Shown: piece after piece, positions 16,838 to 25,699 of the stretch
Layout of the letters: each line of letters starts with the position of its first letter
Position numbering within the stretch: the first letter of the stretch is position 1
Origin: Mesostigma viride
Taxonomy: Eukaryota > Streptophyta > Mesostigmatophyceae > Mesostigmatales > Mesostigmataceae
Length of the DNA: 60,000 nucleotides
Direction: 5' to 3'
NCBI GenBank assembly: GCA_009746045.1
Contig: RPFO01000079.1
Coordinates: forward strand, 881,285 to 941,284
Program-made: the position numbers and the translations under genes
The notes under the pieces: model-generated
Told to the model about the DNA's origin: nothing
The model's database searches: none
The model's input: only the letters and a program-made list of their open reading frames with translations

Positions 16838-17914
16838 ATGGGCGTTTCGGACATCTTTGCGTTTGAACGCAAGGACGGGGACGTCGTATTTCTCAAGCCT
16901 CGTGACGATGCCGACCCTATGTTCGTGAAGGAGAAGCGCGTGAAGGTGTTGGACGACCCTGTATACCAACGATACGCCCACGCCCAGAGCCTCTGCGATG
17001 TCGTTGCGGACGGAAAGACCGAGGCAAAACAATGGCTCCGTTTCAAGGACTCGGCATCCCTCATCGCCGAACTCGAGAAGGAGTTTGCCACTGGTCCGGG
17101 TGAAATCACCCGGACCTCGGCAGCAGGTCCGGGTGAAATGGTTGAGAAGTTTTCTGCTACTGTCCGCTTCGACGAATACGGACCCCGCAGAGGCACGTGG
17201 ATTCACCCCAAGCTGGTGATCCCCTTCCTCATGTGGGTCAACGTCAAGTTCGCCCTCAAGGCGTACGACTGGGTTGAACGCATCCTGGCCGGAGACCTCA
17301 CCTTGTGCGCCGAGATCGCACAGCGCCACGACGCCATCCATGGCACCGAGACCACCGCTGTCTTTACGACCGCCCCTGCGAAGGAGCGCAACGAGGTTGC
17401 CATCCGCGAAGAGACCGACCTGCGCATCCGCAAGGCCAAGCTGGAATCCATCGCCCTGACCGAAGAGTACCGCGTTCGTATGCTGGCTGCCGTCACCGCT
17501 CAGCAGAAGCTTCTTGAGGACGCCTCCCTTCGCATGTCCGACCGCGACAAGCTGTTCTTGAAGGACAAGGCGAACGACATCCTCTACACGGACCTGGTGG
17601 GAGGCAAGTCTGCCATCGAGGGCGGGTCGCCTTCTCGCAAGTCGCTGGACATCTCGACTGTTGCCAGGGATCTGGGATACAAGGTCGACTTGAAGGACGC
17701 CGGAACGATCGGACGCGCGATGGCGCAGAGGTTCCGCGGCACGTTCCCAGGGAAGGAGATCCCTAAGACGGAGCGGTTCGTGGACGGGGCCGTCAGGTTC
17801 GTCAACTGGTACGAGGACGAGCCCATTCAGCGCAAGATGATGGAGGATGTCATCGAGGAGGTCATGGAGAGGGAGGGCAAGAGGCCCGTCAAGAGCAGGA
17901 GGATGAACGAGTAA
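16838..17914 (+). CDS. KilA-N domain protein
   Basis: 358 residues from the ATG at 16838. Earlier codons are open but lie in the promoter-proximal leader, and the ATG sits in a good context (ACAACCATGG). The KilA-N signature GTWIHPKLVIPFLMWVNVKF, followed by ALKAYDWVERIL, sits near residues 115-145. Relatives are DNA-binding proteins abundant in large DNA viruses and phages. The C-terminal half (residues 190-340) is helical and highly charged, possibly an oligomerisation or second DNA-binding domain. The TATA and TTAAGTTAAC promoter is clear. Likely an early regulatory protein; target unknown. Confidence 0.8.
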   Translation: MGVSDIFAFERKDGDVVFLKPRDDADPMFVKEKRVKVLDDPVYQRYAHAQSLCDVVADGKTEAKQWLRFKDSASLIAELEKEFATGPGEITRTSAAGPGEMVEKFSATVRFDEYGPRRGTWIHPKLVIPFLMWVNVKFALKAYDWVERILAGDLTLCAEIAQRHDAIHGTETTAVFTTAPAKERNEVAIREETDLRIRKAKLESIALTEEYRVRMLAAVTAQQKLLEDASLRMSDRDKLFLKDKANDILYTDLVGGKSAIEGGSPSRKSLDISTVARDLGYKVDLKDAGTIGRAMAQRFRGTFPGKEIPKTERFVDGAVRFVNWYEDEPIQRKMMEDVIEEVMEREGKRPVKSRRMNE

Positions 17915-18032
17915 TCTTAATTCTAGGAAGGATTGAGTATTTTAAAATATTATTAACATTTGAATAAAATTGAAATTGATCTCATCCCACAATCCCATTG
18001 GCTAGTCAGGAAAGAAACCTCACCGGATGGTA

Positions 18033-18257
18033 ATGGGTACGATCGCGACTCTTCGTTCTTGGCGCGTGAAGGGCATCGCCGTGTTCGACGTCGCCGCCAC
18101 GGTGGCAGCGGCATGCGCGTTCAGCTGGTACAAACGCAAAGGATTCGCGCCTCGAGACGCGGCCGCCAAGTCCGTGCTCCTTCTGCTGACGGGCGAGCTC
18201 ATCCACCTCTTCCTGGAAATAGACACGACAGTCACGAGAGCTGTGACGGGTGGATAG
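18033..18257 (+). CDS. Small two-pass membrane protein, giant-virus type
   Basis: 74 residues from the second in-frame ATG (the first is at 18,027). Hydrophobic segments at about 15-34 and 50-68, with a basic loop YKRKGF between. The pattern FD-a-t ... LLLLTGELIHLFLEIDT resembles a small membrane protein found repeatedly in giant viruses, but I cannot name it. It converges with the methyltransferase gene with a 10-base gap. Confidence 0.55.
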   Translation: MGTIATLRSWRVKGIAVFDVAATVAAACAFSWYKRKGFAPRDAAAKSVLLLLTGELIHLFLEIDTTVTRAVTGG

Positions 18258-18267
18258 AAAGCACGGG

Positions 18268-18876
18268 TCACTCGAGGAGATACGCGGTGCGCGGAACCGG
18301 ATATATCCACGGTGTACCGCTGAACGGGAACCTCCAACGCGGCAACCGTTCCTTCTGCACGATACGCACACCCAACTGGACGAACTCACTCTCCCACATC
18401 TCCGCGTTCTTGAAACACCCTTCGCATTGTCCCCACTCCGACTTCGAATGAGCTCGCGTGAACATCCAATCGAGTCCTATTTCCGGCGTGTCCTCCATGA
18501 CCAGGATGCGCTTACAAGTTCTCTTCAATTCGCGTAGAAGAAGCGATTGCGTGGTCGTGTGATGCAGAACGAAAGAACAGATGCCCAGATCGAAGGATTT
18601 GTCACCGTACGGGATTTTCTTTCCGTCGAAAAGTTGCGGTTTGACACACACTCCTTCATCCACGACATCCATTGAAACCACCTGTTTTCCGGATTCGGAA
18701 AGTTTCTTCGTGGTACAGCACGATCCGCAGCCGAGGTCTAGAATGGTCTGGGCCGTGGGATCCATTTTCATCACCATTTTGAAGACTCGATTACGATACC
18801 AGTACATCCAATAGGGAACCAGAATCGAGAACGCGATCGCGAACACCAATGCGATCCCATAGACCTTTTTAGCCAT
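18268..18876 (-). CDS. Class I SAM-dependent methyltransferase with N-terminal membrane segment
   Basis: 202 residues. Residues 5-25 are hydrophobic (a membrane anchor), followed by a Rossmann-type methyltransferase: motif I TILDLGCGSC near residue 43, an acidic position after VVSMDVVD, and the post-motif SFDLGICSFVLHH typical of the Methyltransf_11 group. The substrate (lipid, small molecule or protein) cannot be told. The fold ends at the expected length, so the gene looks intact. Membrane attachment makes a lipid or membrane-bound substrate plausible. Confidence 0.8.
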   Translation of the reverse strand: MAKKVYGIALVFAIAFSILVPYWMYWYRNRVFKMVMKMDPTAQTILDLGCGSCCTTKKLSESGKQVVSMDVVDEGVCVKPQLFDGKKIPYGDKSFDLGICSFVLHHTTTQSLLLRELKRTCKRILVMEDTPEIGLDWMFTRAHSKSEWGQCEGCFKNAEMWESEFVQLGVRIVQKERLPRWRFPFSGTPWIYPVPRTAYLLE

Positions 18877-19000
18877 CCGCGCTACATAAACAATTCCCGG
18901 ATAATATATATATCAGACATCTGCCACGTGGCACCACAGTACAGACCCACGTCAGTCATCAGAGGTCACGTAAATATTTTCTATACACCTCGTAAACAGC

Positions 19001-19276
19001 ATGGTTAGTTTGAAGGACACGATTCTGTCGTTCATACCGCTGTGGGTGGTACTGCTCGTGTTATCGTCGGGAATAGGAATGTATGTGGGGGCAAAGAAGC
19101 GGATGCAGAACACGTACGACAAGACCAAGGAGCCTGGAAAGTACACGGACCGGGAGTTGCTGATACATAGGGTCAGGTACGCAGGGATCGTGCTAATGGC
19201 AATACCGTCTTTCATCTTGGCCATGCTTATATCCGGGTCATTGAGTGTCATTCCACAGAAGAACAGAAGGTCTTGA
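19001..19276 (+). CDS. Small two-pass membrane protein
   Basis: 91 residues with hydrophobic segments at about 9-31 and 60-84 and a basic, Lys-rich loop between them. The leader contains CTATACACC about 20 bases before the ATG, the same TATACA-type signal as other small membrane genes. It is the last gene before the repeat region. No family assigned. Confidence 0.6.
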   Translation: MVSLKDTILSFIPLWVVLLVLSSGIGMYVGAKKRMQNTYDKTKEPGKYTDRELLIHRVRYAGIVLMAIPSFILAMLISGSLSVIPQKNRRS

Positions 19277-19333
19277 CGGGGAATAGTATAAACCCCATAT
19301 GGGCCAGCCTGCTCTGAACGGGGCACACCCTTT

Positions 19334-19935
19334 GTACGGAATTTGCAATCTGACAGGTACGGAATTTGCAACGAACTGTATCATCCAATGACAGTGGGTG
19401 TACATGGTACGGAATTGTGTATTCCGGTCGTACGGGTGAGGTCGTTCCTTAGTATTTTTTTTTTGGTCTTCTGAAATAAAAAATTGGGAAGGAAAGAGAG
19501 AGAGAGGATAGACACCCACGCCAGCTGACTTGTAGGATTGGTACGGAATTTGCAATCTGACAGGTACGGAATTTGCAACGAACTGTATCATCCAATGACA
19601 GTGGGTGTACATGGTACGGAATTGTGTATTCCGGTCGTACGGGTGAGGTCGTTCCTTAGTATTTTTTTTTTGGTCTTCTGAAATAAAAAATTGGGAAGGA
19701 AAGAGAGAGAGAGGATAGACACCCACGCCAGCTGACTTGTAGGATTGGTACGGAATTTGCAATCTGACAGGTACGGAATTTGCAACGAACTGTATCATCC
19801 AATGACAGTGGGTGTACATGGTACGGAATTGTGTATTCCGGTCGTACGGGTGAGGTCGTTCCTTAGTATTTTTTTTTGGTCTTCTGAAATAAAAAATTGG
19901 GAAGGGAAAGAGAGAGAGAGAGGATAGACACCTGA
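19334..19935 (+). repeat. 207-bp tandem repeat, three copies
   Basis: Direct repeats with a period of 207 bases beginning at GTACGGAATTTGC (19,334; 19,541; 19,748). Copies differ mainly in poly-T length and a few bases. Each holds GGTACGGAATT three times, a poly-T tract and a GA-rich tract (GAGAGAGAGAGGAT) similar to one before the 16,336 gene. The long minus-strand frame through the repeats is a period artefact. No gene is seen in 19,277-20,368. Origin, regulatory or recombination hot-spot functions are possible. Confidence 0.85.
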
Positions 19936-19992
19936 CCTGGCCAGGCCGTGTTTCATCTTCCACAAAAATTCTTTTTAGAAAAGGCTTTCCAT

Positions 19993-20126
19993 AATACTAA
20001 GGAACGACCTCACCCGTACCAGTATTTACAACAATTCCGTACATTCTAGGACGTACCTGATTGGCTGGTACATGTTTCAGTCACCAGGTCACAAATTCCG
20101 TACCTGTCAGATTGCAAATTCCGTAC
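19993..20126 (-). repeat. Inverted partial copy of the 207-bp repeat
   Basis: The segment 19,993-20,019 is the reverse complement of the TACGGGTGAGGTCGTTCC block of the tandem units, and 20,092-20,126 is the reverse complement of the doubled GTACGGAATTTGC block. With the direct copies this can fold into a large stem. The intervening sequence is diverged. Confidence 0.75.
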
Positions 20127-20368
20127 ATACGGCAAACGCGGTGGCGAGTGGTTGATGTTTGACCGCTTCTGGGCCATACATCAATTCTCGGTACCCGTCG
20201 GCGTTGTGTCTGGTCCAGGAACTTCTTTTTTTTTGGGACGTTTTGGAATACTACCGTGCGACCTCATCCGTACCGCCGGATTTAGAGGTTCCGTACACGC
20301 TACCTACATTCTCATACGTCAATACAGACAGGTTGTTTACCCGTACGTACGGAATAACAATGTCCGTA

Positions 20369-20737
20369 TCACCCGATGATCGCCACGGTTAGCAGCGTCG
20401 AAGCGCCGATTATTCTCATTATTTTCGTCGCTTCCCGCTGGACTAACACCTCGTTGGAGTTCGGCTTGGTTATGTTGGACGGCTTGCCGTAAACGAGAAC
20501 GCTTATGACGTCCAAGAATGTGAAATCCTTGGGCTTTTTATACGAAAGAGCAACGATCGCTATCAACACGATCACGATCTTTGCTGCGATCACGGGTTTC
20601 CACGCCTTTTTCAACAGGGACGTGATCTTGGAGGACAGGGAATACCCGACGGGGATCGGAGACCCCCCACCATCTAACTGGTTAAACGGGTCGAATCCTG
20701 CATCGCGGCGTACAATGTATCCATCCTGACGTGACAT
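20369..20737 (-). CDS. Membrane protein, unknown function
   Basis: 122 residues: a hydrophilic N-terminal ~40 residues, one hydrophobic segment at about 48-64 (PVIAAKIVIVLIAIVAL), a Lys/Asn-rich region and a weaker hydrophobic C-terminus (MRIIGASTLLTVAIIG). GGTATAC lies a few bases before the start. It forms a three-gene minus-strand run with the next two membrane genes. No family assigned. Confidence 0.6.
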   Translation of the reverse strand: MSRQDGYIVRRDAGFDPFNQLDGGGSPIPVGYSLSSKITSLLKKAWKPVIAAKIVIVLIAIVALSYKKPKDFTFLDVISVLVYGKPSNITKPNSNEVLVQREATKIMRIIGASTLLTVAIIG

Positions 20738-20762
20738 CCGCTGGTATACTTAGATATACCGA

Positions 20763-21041
20763 CTAAAATACACTCATGAGGATGACATTGATCACGGCCA
20801 CCCACTGCATCGCGGGAGTCACGACAAACGTCTCCTTATTTTCCTGGGACGGGCGTCCGAACGAGGCGAAGAAGAAGGCGTCCTTGACGGACGGTCTGGC
20901 CTTGTCGTTCGCTTTGCGGAACAGCCCGTAGATCAGTCCCACGCTGCTGGCGAAGATCAAGAGCTTGACCACGTTCATGAAACGCAACAGGTCACGGCCG
21001 AAGTTGGTGAAGTAGCTCTTAACTGTGAGTTTCTCCGACAT
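20763..21041 (-). CDS. Small two-pass membrane protein
   Basis: 92 residues with hydrophobic segments at about 22-41 and 72-91 and a basic middle (KANDKARPSVKDAFF). GACTATACG lies just upstream of the ATG. Middle gene of a three-gene membrane-protein run on the minus strand. Function unknown. Confidence 0.6.
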   Translation of the reverse strand: MSEKLTVKSYFTNFGRDLLRFMNVVKLLIFASSVGLIYGLFRKANDKARPSVKDAFFFASFGRPSQENKETFVVTPAMQWVAVINVILMSVF

Positions 21042-21069
21042 GGCGTATAGTCATTACACATGGTTATTT

Positions 21070-21423
21070 TTACACTGTCACTGCCACCAGCCACGCGCCG
21101 TACATCACAGCCCACAAAACGACGATGTTCAGCCAGCCCATAGCGCTTCCGGGGTTCCACTTCCCGGTCTTCATGTACGTGTCAAAGTACGCCAATACCG
21201 CAGCGGTCACTGCGGGGACAGCGCTGATCTTCAGCTGCTTCACGCGGTACTCTTTGTCCACTCCCTTGGCGGACGTCTTCACCCACGAGGCGATCAGGGG
21301 GAACGCGGCCACGATCATGCACGTGTACAGGTTGGTGCGAGCTGCGAACTGCAGGTCCGAAAAAAAGTCCTTGGGTGTCGCTAATCTCTGGAGGGAGTTC
21401 ACGACGTCAGAAGCGAACGACAT
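21070..21423 (-). CDS. Membrane protein, three to four hydrophobic segments
   Basis: 117 residues with hydrophobic stretches near 34-48, 66-82 and 98-116 (IVVLWAVMYGAWLVAVTV). ATGTATACACATCCCC precedes the ATG, a clear example of the TATACA-type signal. Divergent from the lipase gene, sharing a 54-base spacer. No family assigned. Confidence 0.6.
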   Translation of the reverse strand: MSFASDVVNSLQRLATPKDFFSDLQFAARTNLYTCMIVAAFPLIASWVKTSAKGVDKEYRVKQLKISAVPAVTAAVLAYFDTYMKTGKWNPGSAMGWLNIVVLWAVMYGAWLVAVTV

Positions 21424-21477
21424 GGGGATGTGTATACATCTAAAACAGGAAAAAAAAAATCAGCTCGATGGGATGAA

Positions 21478-22194
21478 ATGGACGCGACTCTGCTGACCCT
21501 GATGCGCGACTACGCCTTCATGTCGATGGCCGTGTACATCCCCGGCGTCCGACCCGACTCGTGGGACATCCTCGAATGGGACCACGGAGGCAGAGGGGCG
21601 CTTGTCACCATCCCCAGCAAGAAGAAACAGATCGTCGTGATCCGCGGATCCGACCCCACGTCCTTCGACAACTACCGTCGCAACTTCGACTGGTCGCTCG
21701 AGTACCACAAGGACGCCGCCATTCGACTCCACACCGGGTACGCCCGGTCCGCCGACCGGCTTCTGGAGATCGTCCGGCCCCGGCTCATGGAGGGTTTCGA
21801 CCTGCACATGACCGGCCACTCGATGGGCGGTGCGATCGCCGTCTGCGCTGCCGCCATGATGAAGGACCGGGACGAACGAGTGACCGTGGTGTCGTTCGGC
21901 CAGCCCCGAGTGACGGACCACGCGGGGGCCAGACGGGGCAGGAAGTACAGGTACTGGCGCGTGGAGGACGAGGACGATCCCGTCCCCCACTTCCCGAACC
22001 CCTTGACGTTCTCGCATTTCGGCAACGCGCTCGTGTTCCCCCGCGACAAGGCCAGATGGCTCGGTCTGTCCGCCCATCTCGTGTACGACAACCGTCCCGC
22101 CCCGGCAGGATACCTGGGTCGTCTGACAGCGGCCGTCGAAGGATCCGTACCGTACCGCGTCGAATGGGAGGAGGAGCGCGCTCAGGCGGAGTAA
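21478..22194 (+). CDS. Class 3 lipase-like alpha/beta hydrolase
   Basis: 238 residues from the ATG at 21,478; an upstream frame extension has no domain character. The fold is that of fungal-type lipase 3 enzymes, which hydrolyse acylglycerols: VVIRGSDP near residue 50, HTGYARSADR near 84, the nucleophile elbow TGHSMGGA with Ser near 115, FGQPRV near 140, an Asp in EDEDDPVPHFP near 170 and a His in TFSHFGNA near 185. The triad looks complete. No signal peptide. Lipases occur in several giant viruses; membrane remodelling during entry or exit is inference. Confidence 0.88.
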   Translation: MDATLLTLMRDYAFMSMAVYIPGVRPDSWDILEWDHGGRGALVTIPSKKKQIVVIRGSDPTSFDNYRRNFDWSLEYHKDAAIRLHTGYARSADRLLEIVRPRLMEGFDLHMTGHSMGGAIAVCAAAMMKDRDERVTVVSFGQPRVTDHAGARRGRKYRYWRVEDEDDPVPHFPNPLTFSHFGNALVFPRDKARWLGLSAHLVYDNRPAPAGYLGRLTAAVEGSVPYRVEWEEERAQAE

Positions 22195-22224
22195 AAAATC
22201 CCGCGTGTCTGTGTAGAGAACGCC

Positions 22225-22551
22225 ATGTCTTACGCCCCCAAGCCCGGGTACGACTGGTTCGAGGACCTCGTGAACACGGACCCCAAAAAGAAGAGCGTGA
22301 AGACTTCGAAATCGCTCGCCCCGTCCACGGTCGTCCACCACATGGAGACGTCCGACGACGACGATTCGGACAGGGATGCGTACGAGGAAAAGGAGAAGAA
22401 GATCTCGTCCGAAAAGAAATCCTCGGAAAAGAAGGAGGTCGATCGAGACGATCGAGACGAGCCCGTGAAGAGGTACGTCCGGACCACGTATCGCACGGAC
22501 CCGTCGTCGGTGCGTCACCCGGGCCTAAAAGATGTTCTTGTGCGTAGGTAG
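22225..22551 (+). CDS. Small highly charged protein
   Basis: 108 residues, Asp/Lys/Glu/Ser-rich and probably disordered; a DDDDSDRDAYEEKEKK stretch is followed by repeated SEKK motifs. Only the first 20 residues (YDWFEDLV) look structured. It sits between lipase and the 22,574 gene with ~20-base gaps, as in an operon-like run. No family assigned. Confidence 0.55.
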   Translation: MSYAPKPGYDWFEDLVNTDPKKKSVKTSKSLAPSTVVHHMETSDDDDSDRDAYEEKEKKISSEKKSSEKKEVDRDDRDEPVKRYVRTTYRTDPSSVRHPGLKDVLVRR

Positions 22552-22573
22552 TCCGACTCACACCTAGTCCGTG

Positions 22574-23401
22574 ATGGCGAAGGCGCTGAGCCACAACTGT
22601 ATGGCGGGTCTGCTGACTTTCTTCCTCCCCTTGCTGACGTGGATCACTCGGGCGTACAATTGGATCCTGCGTTCGTACGACTTCCACGCGTCCCGATGTT
22701 CCGACGGTCTCGTGACCGTCCAGCGAGCCTACGTGTCCGATCGCAACGGCTGGTTCCACGTGGGACGCGAGCTGGCCGGGTATTTAAGCAATCACGGGGG
22801 CATCATGACGGAGCTGTCTCCTCGCGACGTGTTGAAAGCCATCGATTGCGAGCTGCTAGCGGACGACATAGCCGAGCACAAGGTCAGTCTGGCCGTCGAG
22901 TTCACGGTCGGTAGCGCCCATTACGTGGTCACGTACCCTCTGGACGTTCCGGTGACGTTTCCCCCTCAGTGGCTGACGAGGACTTCCGGCGACGAGACCG
23001 AGAGTCGCCGTCTTGCGTTCCAGAGTGGTTCCCTTTCTTCTGTGGTGTTATCGGCGATCCTTAGAGACGACGAGGGACGAGAGTCGGACGTCACAGGGGA
23101 CGTTGTGTTGTGTCAGGGTCCGGACAAGGACTTCTACGGGTTGGCGGAGGCGCCGCAGTACGCCTGGGCGGTTATCAGGTACCTCGAGATCAAGCACCAG
23201 AACAGACAGGCTCTCCGTCTGATCGGCAAGAGGCCGACGTGCGGCGTCGTGCACCCTCGCCTCGTGGTCTCGGAAGAGGGGGAGGATTGTCTCGAGTACC
23301 TCACCTCTAGCTCTCCCGAGCCCAAGAGGACGCTCAGGATCATCTTCGGGGACGGTGACGCGGTAGAGTTTACGAACGCGGACGACAAGTTGGTCGGCTG
23401 A
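22574..23401 (+). CDS. Unknown protein with N-terminal hydrophobic helix
   Basis: 275 residues from the ATG at 22,574 (the preceding GTG is less likely). Residues 8-27 are hydrophobic (CMAGLLTFFLPLLTWITRAY). The remainder is a beta-rich domain with no motif I recognise, possibly displayed at a membrane. Its stop is one base before the start of the next gene, so the two are tightly coupled. Confidence 0.6.
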   Translation: MAKALSHNCMAGLLTFFLPLLTWITRAYNWILRSYDFHASRCSDGLVTVQRAYVSDRNGWFHVGRELAGYLSNHGGIMTELSPRDVLKAIDCELLADDIAEHKVSLAVEFTVGSAHYVVTYPLDVPVTFPPQWLTRTSGDETESRRLAFQSGSLSSVVLSAILRDDEGRESDVTGDVVLCQGPDKDFYGLAEAPQYAWAVIRYLEIKHQNRQALRLIGKRPTCGVVHPRLVVSEEGEDCLEYLTSSSPEPKRTLRIIFGDGDAVEFTNADDKLVG

Positions 23402-23402
23402 G

Positions 23403-24191
23403 ATGGCGGAGGACGAAGCGGGGCCGGGGTTCTCCTTCGACGAGGTAGAGGATCTGCAGGACAGACACATATCGTACACGACTCCGTACCGCGTTCTTCG
23501 TGCCGCGCCTCTTCTTGCCTTGCTGGACAAATCCGGCCACTCTTCGTGGCCAGAGAGGACGGACGTGTGTTGCTGGCACTGCTGCCATCCGTTCGATAAC
23601 GTCCCTGCGACTCTGCCCGTGAAGTACAAGGAAGGCCGCGGGTTCCTCGTCAAGGGAATATTCTGCAGTTTCGCCTGTGCGAAGGCGTACAATCTCGAGT
23701 CCGCGTGCTCTCTGCGAGAGGTCAGGAACACGTGGCTGTTTCATATGACGTTCAAGTTGTGGAAGTCGAATCCTAAGGTGAAAGGGTGTTCGTTTCCCGG
23801 TATTCGGGCGGCCCCTCCGCGGACCTTCCTGAAGATGTTCGGAGGAGACATGACGATAGAAGAGTTTAGGAATCCTGACCCTGTCGAGCTGCATAGGTTG
23901 TTAGATCCTCCTTTCTCGATGGAGGTGATTCAGCAGGTTCATTGCGTCTACGCCATCAACGAGAAGGACCGGTCCATGAAGAAGAACGCCGTGGTCCGCG
24001 AGCCGACGGTCCGCGAGGGAGGGGAGAGGTCCGCGAAGAAGGAATCCGAGCCACAGAGATTGTCTCTGAAGAGGAGTCGGGCGACCTCGGATCCGAAAAA
24101 TAGTCTAGACAAATTTCTGGGTATCAAGCGAACCAAGTCGGTAGCTCCTACGGTTCCTATTGGCGTTTGCAAAAAAATAATTTCTTCATGA
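23403..24191 (+). CDS. MYM/FCS-type zinc-finger protein, giant-virus family
   Basis: 262 residues. A treble-clef-like zinc motif at about residues 56-95 reads CCWHCCHPF ... GIFCSFACAKAYN, the CxxC...FCSxxC arrangement of MYM/FCS (TRASH-like) fingers. A segment resembling proteins seen in several giant viruses follows: AAPPRTFLKMFGGDMTIEEFR near residue 140. The C-terminal ~80 residues are basic and disordered (ERSAKKESEPQRLSLKRSR). A role in late transcription or protein recruitment has been proposed for similar viral zinc proteins, but function here is unproven. It starts one base after the preceding stop. Confidence 0.7.
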   Translation: MAEDEAGPGFSFDEVEDLQDRHISYTTPYRVLRAAPLLALLDKSGHSSWPERTDVCCWHCCHPFDNVPATLPVKYKEGRGFLVKGIFCSFACAKAYNLESACSLREVRNTWLFHMTFKLWKSNPKVKGCSFPGIRAAPPRTFLKMFGGDMTIEEFRNPDPVELHRLLDPPFSMEVIQQVHCVYAINEKDRSMKKNAVVREPTVREGGERSAKKESEPQRLSLKRSRATSDPKNSLDKFLGIKRTKSVAPTVPIGVCKKIISS

Positions 24192-24213
24192 ATAAATATA
24201 CATCTCATCCCAC

Positions 24214-24363
24214 ATGGCACGCAAGAGAGTCGCTCGCGCTAAAGGTCAGGCGGCTGTGAACAAGAACCCGTGGCTTCGTCACGTCATGCATGTCAGGGCA
24301 GGGCACCGGGGCATGGACTATGGCTCTGTCCTGAAACTGGCCGCCAAGACGTACAGGAAGTAA
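24214..24363 (+). CDS. Very small basic protein (49 residues)
   Basis: ATG at 24,214, TAA at 24,361-24,363. The peptide is basic and contains NPWLRHVMHVR and an end rich in Lys/Tyr (LAAKTYRK), a pattern like the short basic NPW-x-x-x-V proteins that recur in giant viruses and may package DNA. The leader has AAATATACATCTCATCCCAC just before the ATG, matching the TATACA-type signal. Its coding style agrees with its neighbours. It is too short for many gene finders. Confidence 0.6.
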   Translation: MARKRVARAKGQAAVNKNPWLRHVMHVRAGHRGMDYGSVLKLAAKTYRK

Positions 24364-24373
24364 ACCCTCAACC

Positions 24374-25519
24374 CTAAACAGCGTCAAAATCGATCCCGAT
24401 CTTCCGGATCATGTCAAGGTCCACGTCCGTCAGAGTGTAGACCTTCATCTTCCCCTGCTGTGAACACTTGGCCTCGCGAGTGGGCTGGACCCGCGTCGGC
24501 TGGGACGCGGGCTTGCCCACCCACCATTCGGGCCACGTCCCCGTGGTCGCCCGCTCGTTGTGGGCCTTGATGAACTTGAGAATTCCCTTGGCCTTGTTGA
24601 TCATCTTCATCTTCGCTTGCACGTGCGCGGCCACACTGCGACGGACCTTGGCATCCAAATCGATGTGATAGTGTTCCCCGTAATCCCACAAGATCTCCTC
24701 GCCAGGGTAGATGTGCCTCGTGGCCTTCAACCCCTCGCCGATGAAAATGCAGTTCGGTTCCTCGGTGCTGCCGTGGGGGTCGTTGGACATGTGCGCGTAG
24801 AAGGCGGGGTGGTGCATCCCGTGTGTCTCGATGTCTGGCGGGTGTCCCCCGTCGACTTGCATGCCGTTCAAGTCCATGAGCATGTCGCCGTGATCGAGGC
24901 ATTCCAACAATGTGTTGCGCAACCACGTGTACACTATATCAGGCCCCGTGACGGCCATGATGTCGGTGGCATCGTCGCAGCATTGCTGGAACGCCTCGCC
25001 AGAAAATGACATGCGTTCAAACGTTTCCCAATCTTCCTCATCGCATTGCGGGCCGATGACGCGACCGACGTAGGGCGCGAACGATTGACCTCTGGCGATG
25101 AACCGGTCCGCGTACAGCCCAGCGCCGGCGAATCCCATGCTGGCGAGCAGTCTGCTTTCAGCGACTCGCAGCCACGGAACCGTCTCTCCGTCTCGTTGGA
25201 TGACCTTCACGAGGACGTTTCCGTTTGGCTCTTCTTCGTGCACGACGCGACTGGGCGGGTCCATGGTGACTTCGGCTTGCGATTCGGGCAGTCTTGGTCC
25301 TCCTCGTTTGGCGCTCACAAAGTTGTAGACTTTGAGTGCGATAATACGCTCTTCCATGGTGCTCGTGAAGCCGAGCGGGAGGTCCGTGACGTTGTTCGCT
25401 CGCAGCTCGGAAACGTTGACGTTGTCGGGCACGAAGAAGGATGCGGGACGAGGGTACACGGGCGGCGGTTTGCCATAAAAACGCGGAGGTTTGCGGCGGT
25501 ATGCGGAACGTTCCGCCAT
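24374..25519 (-). CDS. SET-domain protein (putative lysine methyltransferase)
   Basis: 381 residues. The SET fold spans about residues 120-310: GLYADRFIARGQ (start of SET-N), AHMSNDP ... EPNCIF (the NH-x-C region, here N-C spaced as usual) and GLKATRHIYPGEEILWDYGEHY with the catalytic Tyr. SET enzymes transfer methyl groups from SAM to lysines, classically histone tails; viral SET proteins such as chlorovirus vSET silence host chromatin by methylating H3K27. The N-terminal ~110 residues are Pro/Arg-rich and the C-terminal ~70 are basic. No post-SET Cys cluster is obvious. A TATAAAA box lies 58 bases upstream of the ATG. Confidence 0.85.
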   Translation of the reverse strand: MAERSAYRRKPPRFYGKPPPVYPRPASFFVPDNVNVSELRANNVTDLPLGFTSTMEERIIALKVYNFVSAKRGGPRLPESQAEVTMDPPSRVVHEEEPNGNVLVKVIQRDGETVPWLRVAESRLLASMGFAGAGLYADRFIARGQSFAPYVGRVIGPQCDEEDWETFERMSFSGEAFQQCCDDATDIMAVTGPDIVYTWLRNTLLECLDHGDMLMDLNGMQVDGGHPPDIETHGMHHPAFYAHMSNDPHGSTEEPNCIFIGEGLKATRHIYPGEEILWDYGEHYHIDLDAKVRRSVAAHVQAKMKMINKAKGILKFIKAHNERATTGTWPEWWVGKPASQPTRVQPTREAKCSQQGKMKVYTLTDVDLDMIRKIGIDFDAV

Positions 25520-25576
25520 GGTTTCGGTGTGAGTGCGGAGTGAGAGAAGGAGACCTCGACGACGGGGGGCTTTCGT

Positions 25577-25583
25577 TTTTATA
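25577..25583 (-). promoter_or_regulatory. TATAAAA box of the SET gene
   Basis: On the minus strand AAGTATAAAAACG, 58 bases before the ATG at 25,519, the position expected for a TATA-type early promoter in this genome. Confidence 0.6.
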
Positions 25584-25699
25584 CTTGTTTTTGGACGAGG
25601 ACTGGCCGGCCGTTACGGCTTGTGCCGAGCACGTGGTCGTACCCTTTCGTGACGAAAAAACGACGATTCCGCGGGACGAACGTGATGTAGACCACGAAA

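Noticed and set aside
19334-19935. A CRISPR array
   Set aside because: Units are 207 bp, directly adjacent, without unique spacers.
19238-19963. A 241-codon minus-strand frame with repeated peptide
   Set aside because: It is the translation of the 207-bp tandem repeat (207 is divisible by 3, so the frame stays open). No protein features.
105-20069. A shared ACCTGATTGGCTGG 14-mer at about 105 and 20,055
   Set aside because: Too short to link the retrotransposon leader with the 20-kb repeat zone.
20152-20392. Two overlapping plus-strand frames of 75-77 codons
   Set aside because: They lie in the repeat-rich zone, have no promoter signal or motif, and their codon style is unlike the genes here.
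21460-22759. Long frames on both strands over the lipase gene
   Set aside because: GC-rich coding DNA keeps other frames open; only the lipase frame shows domain motifs.
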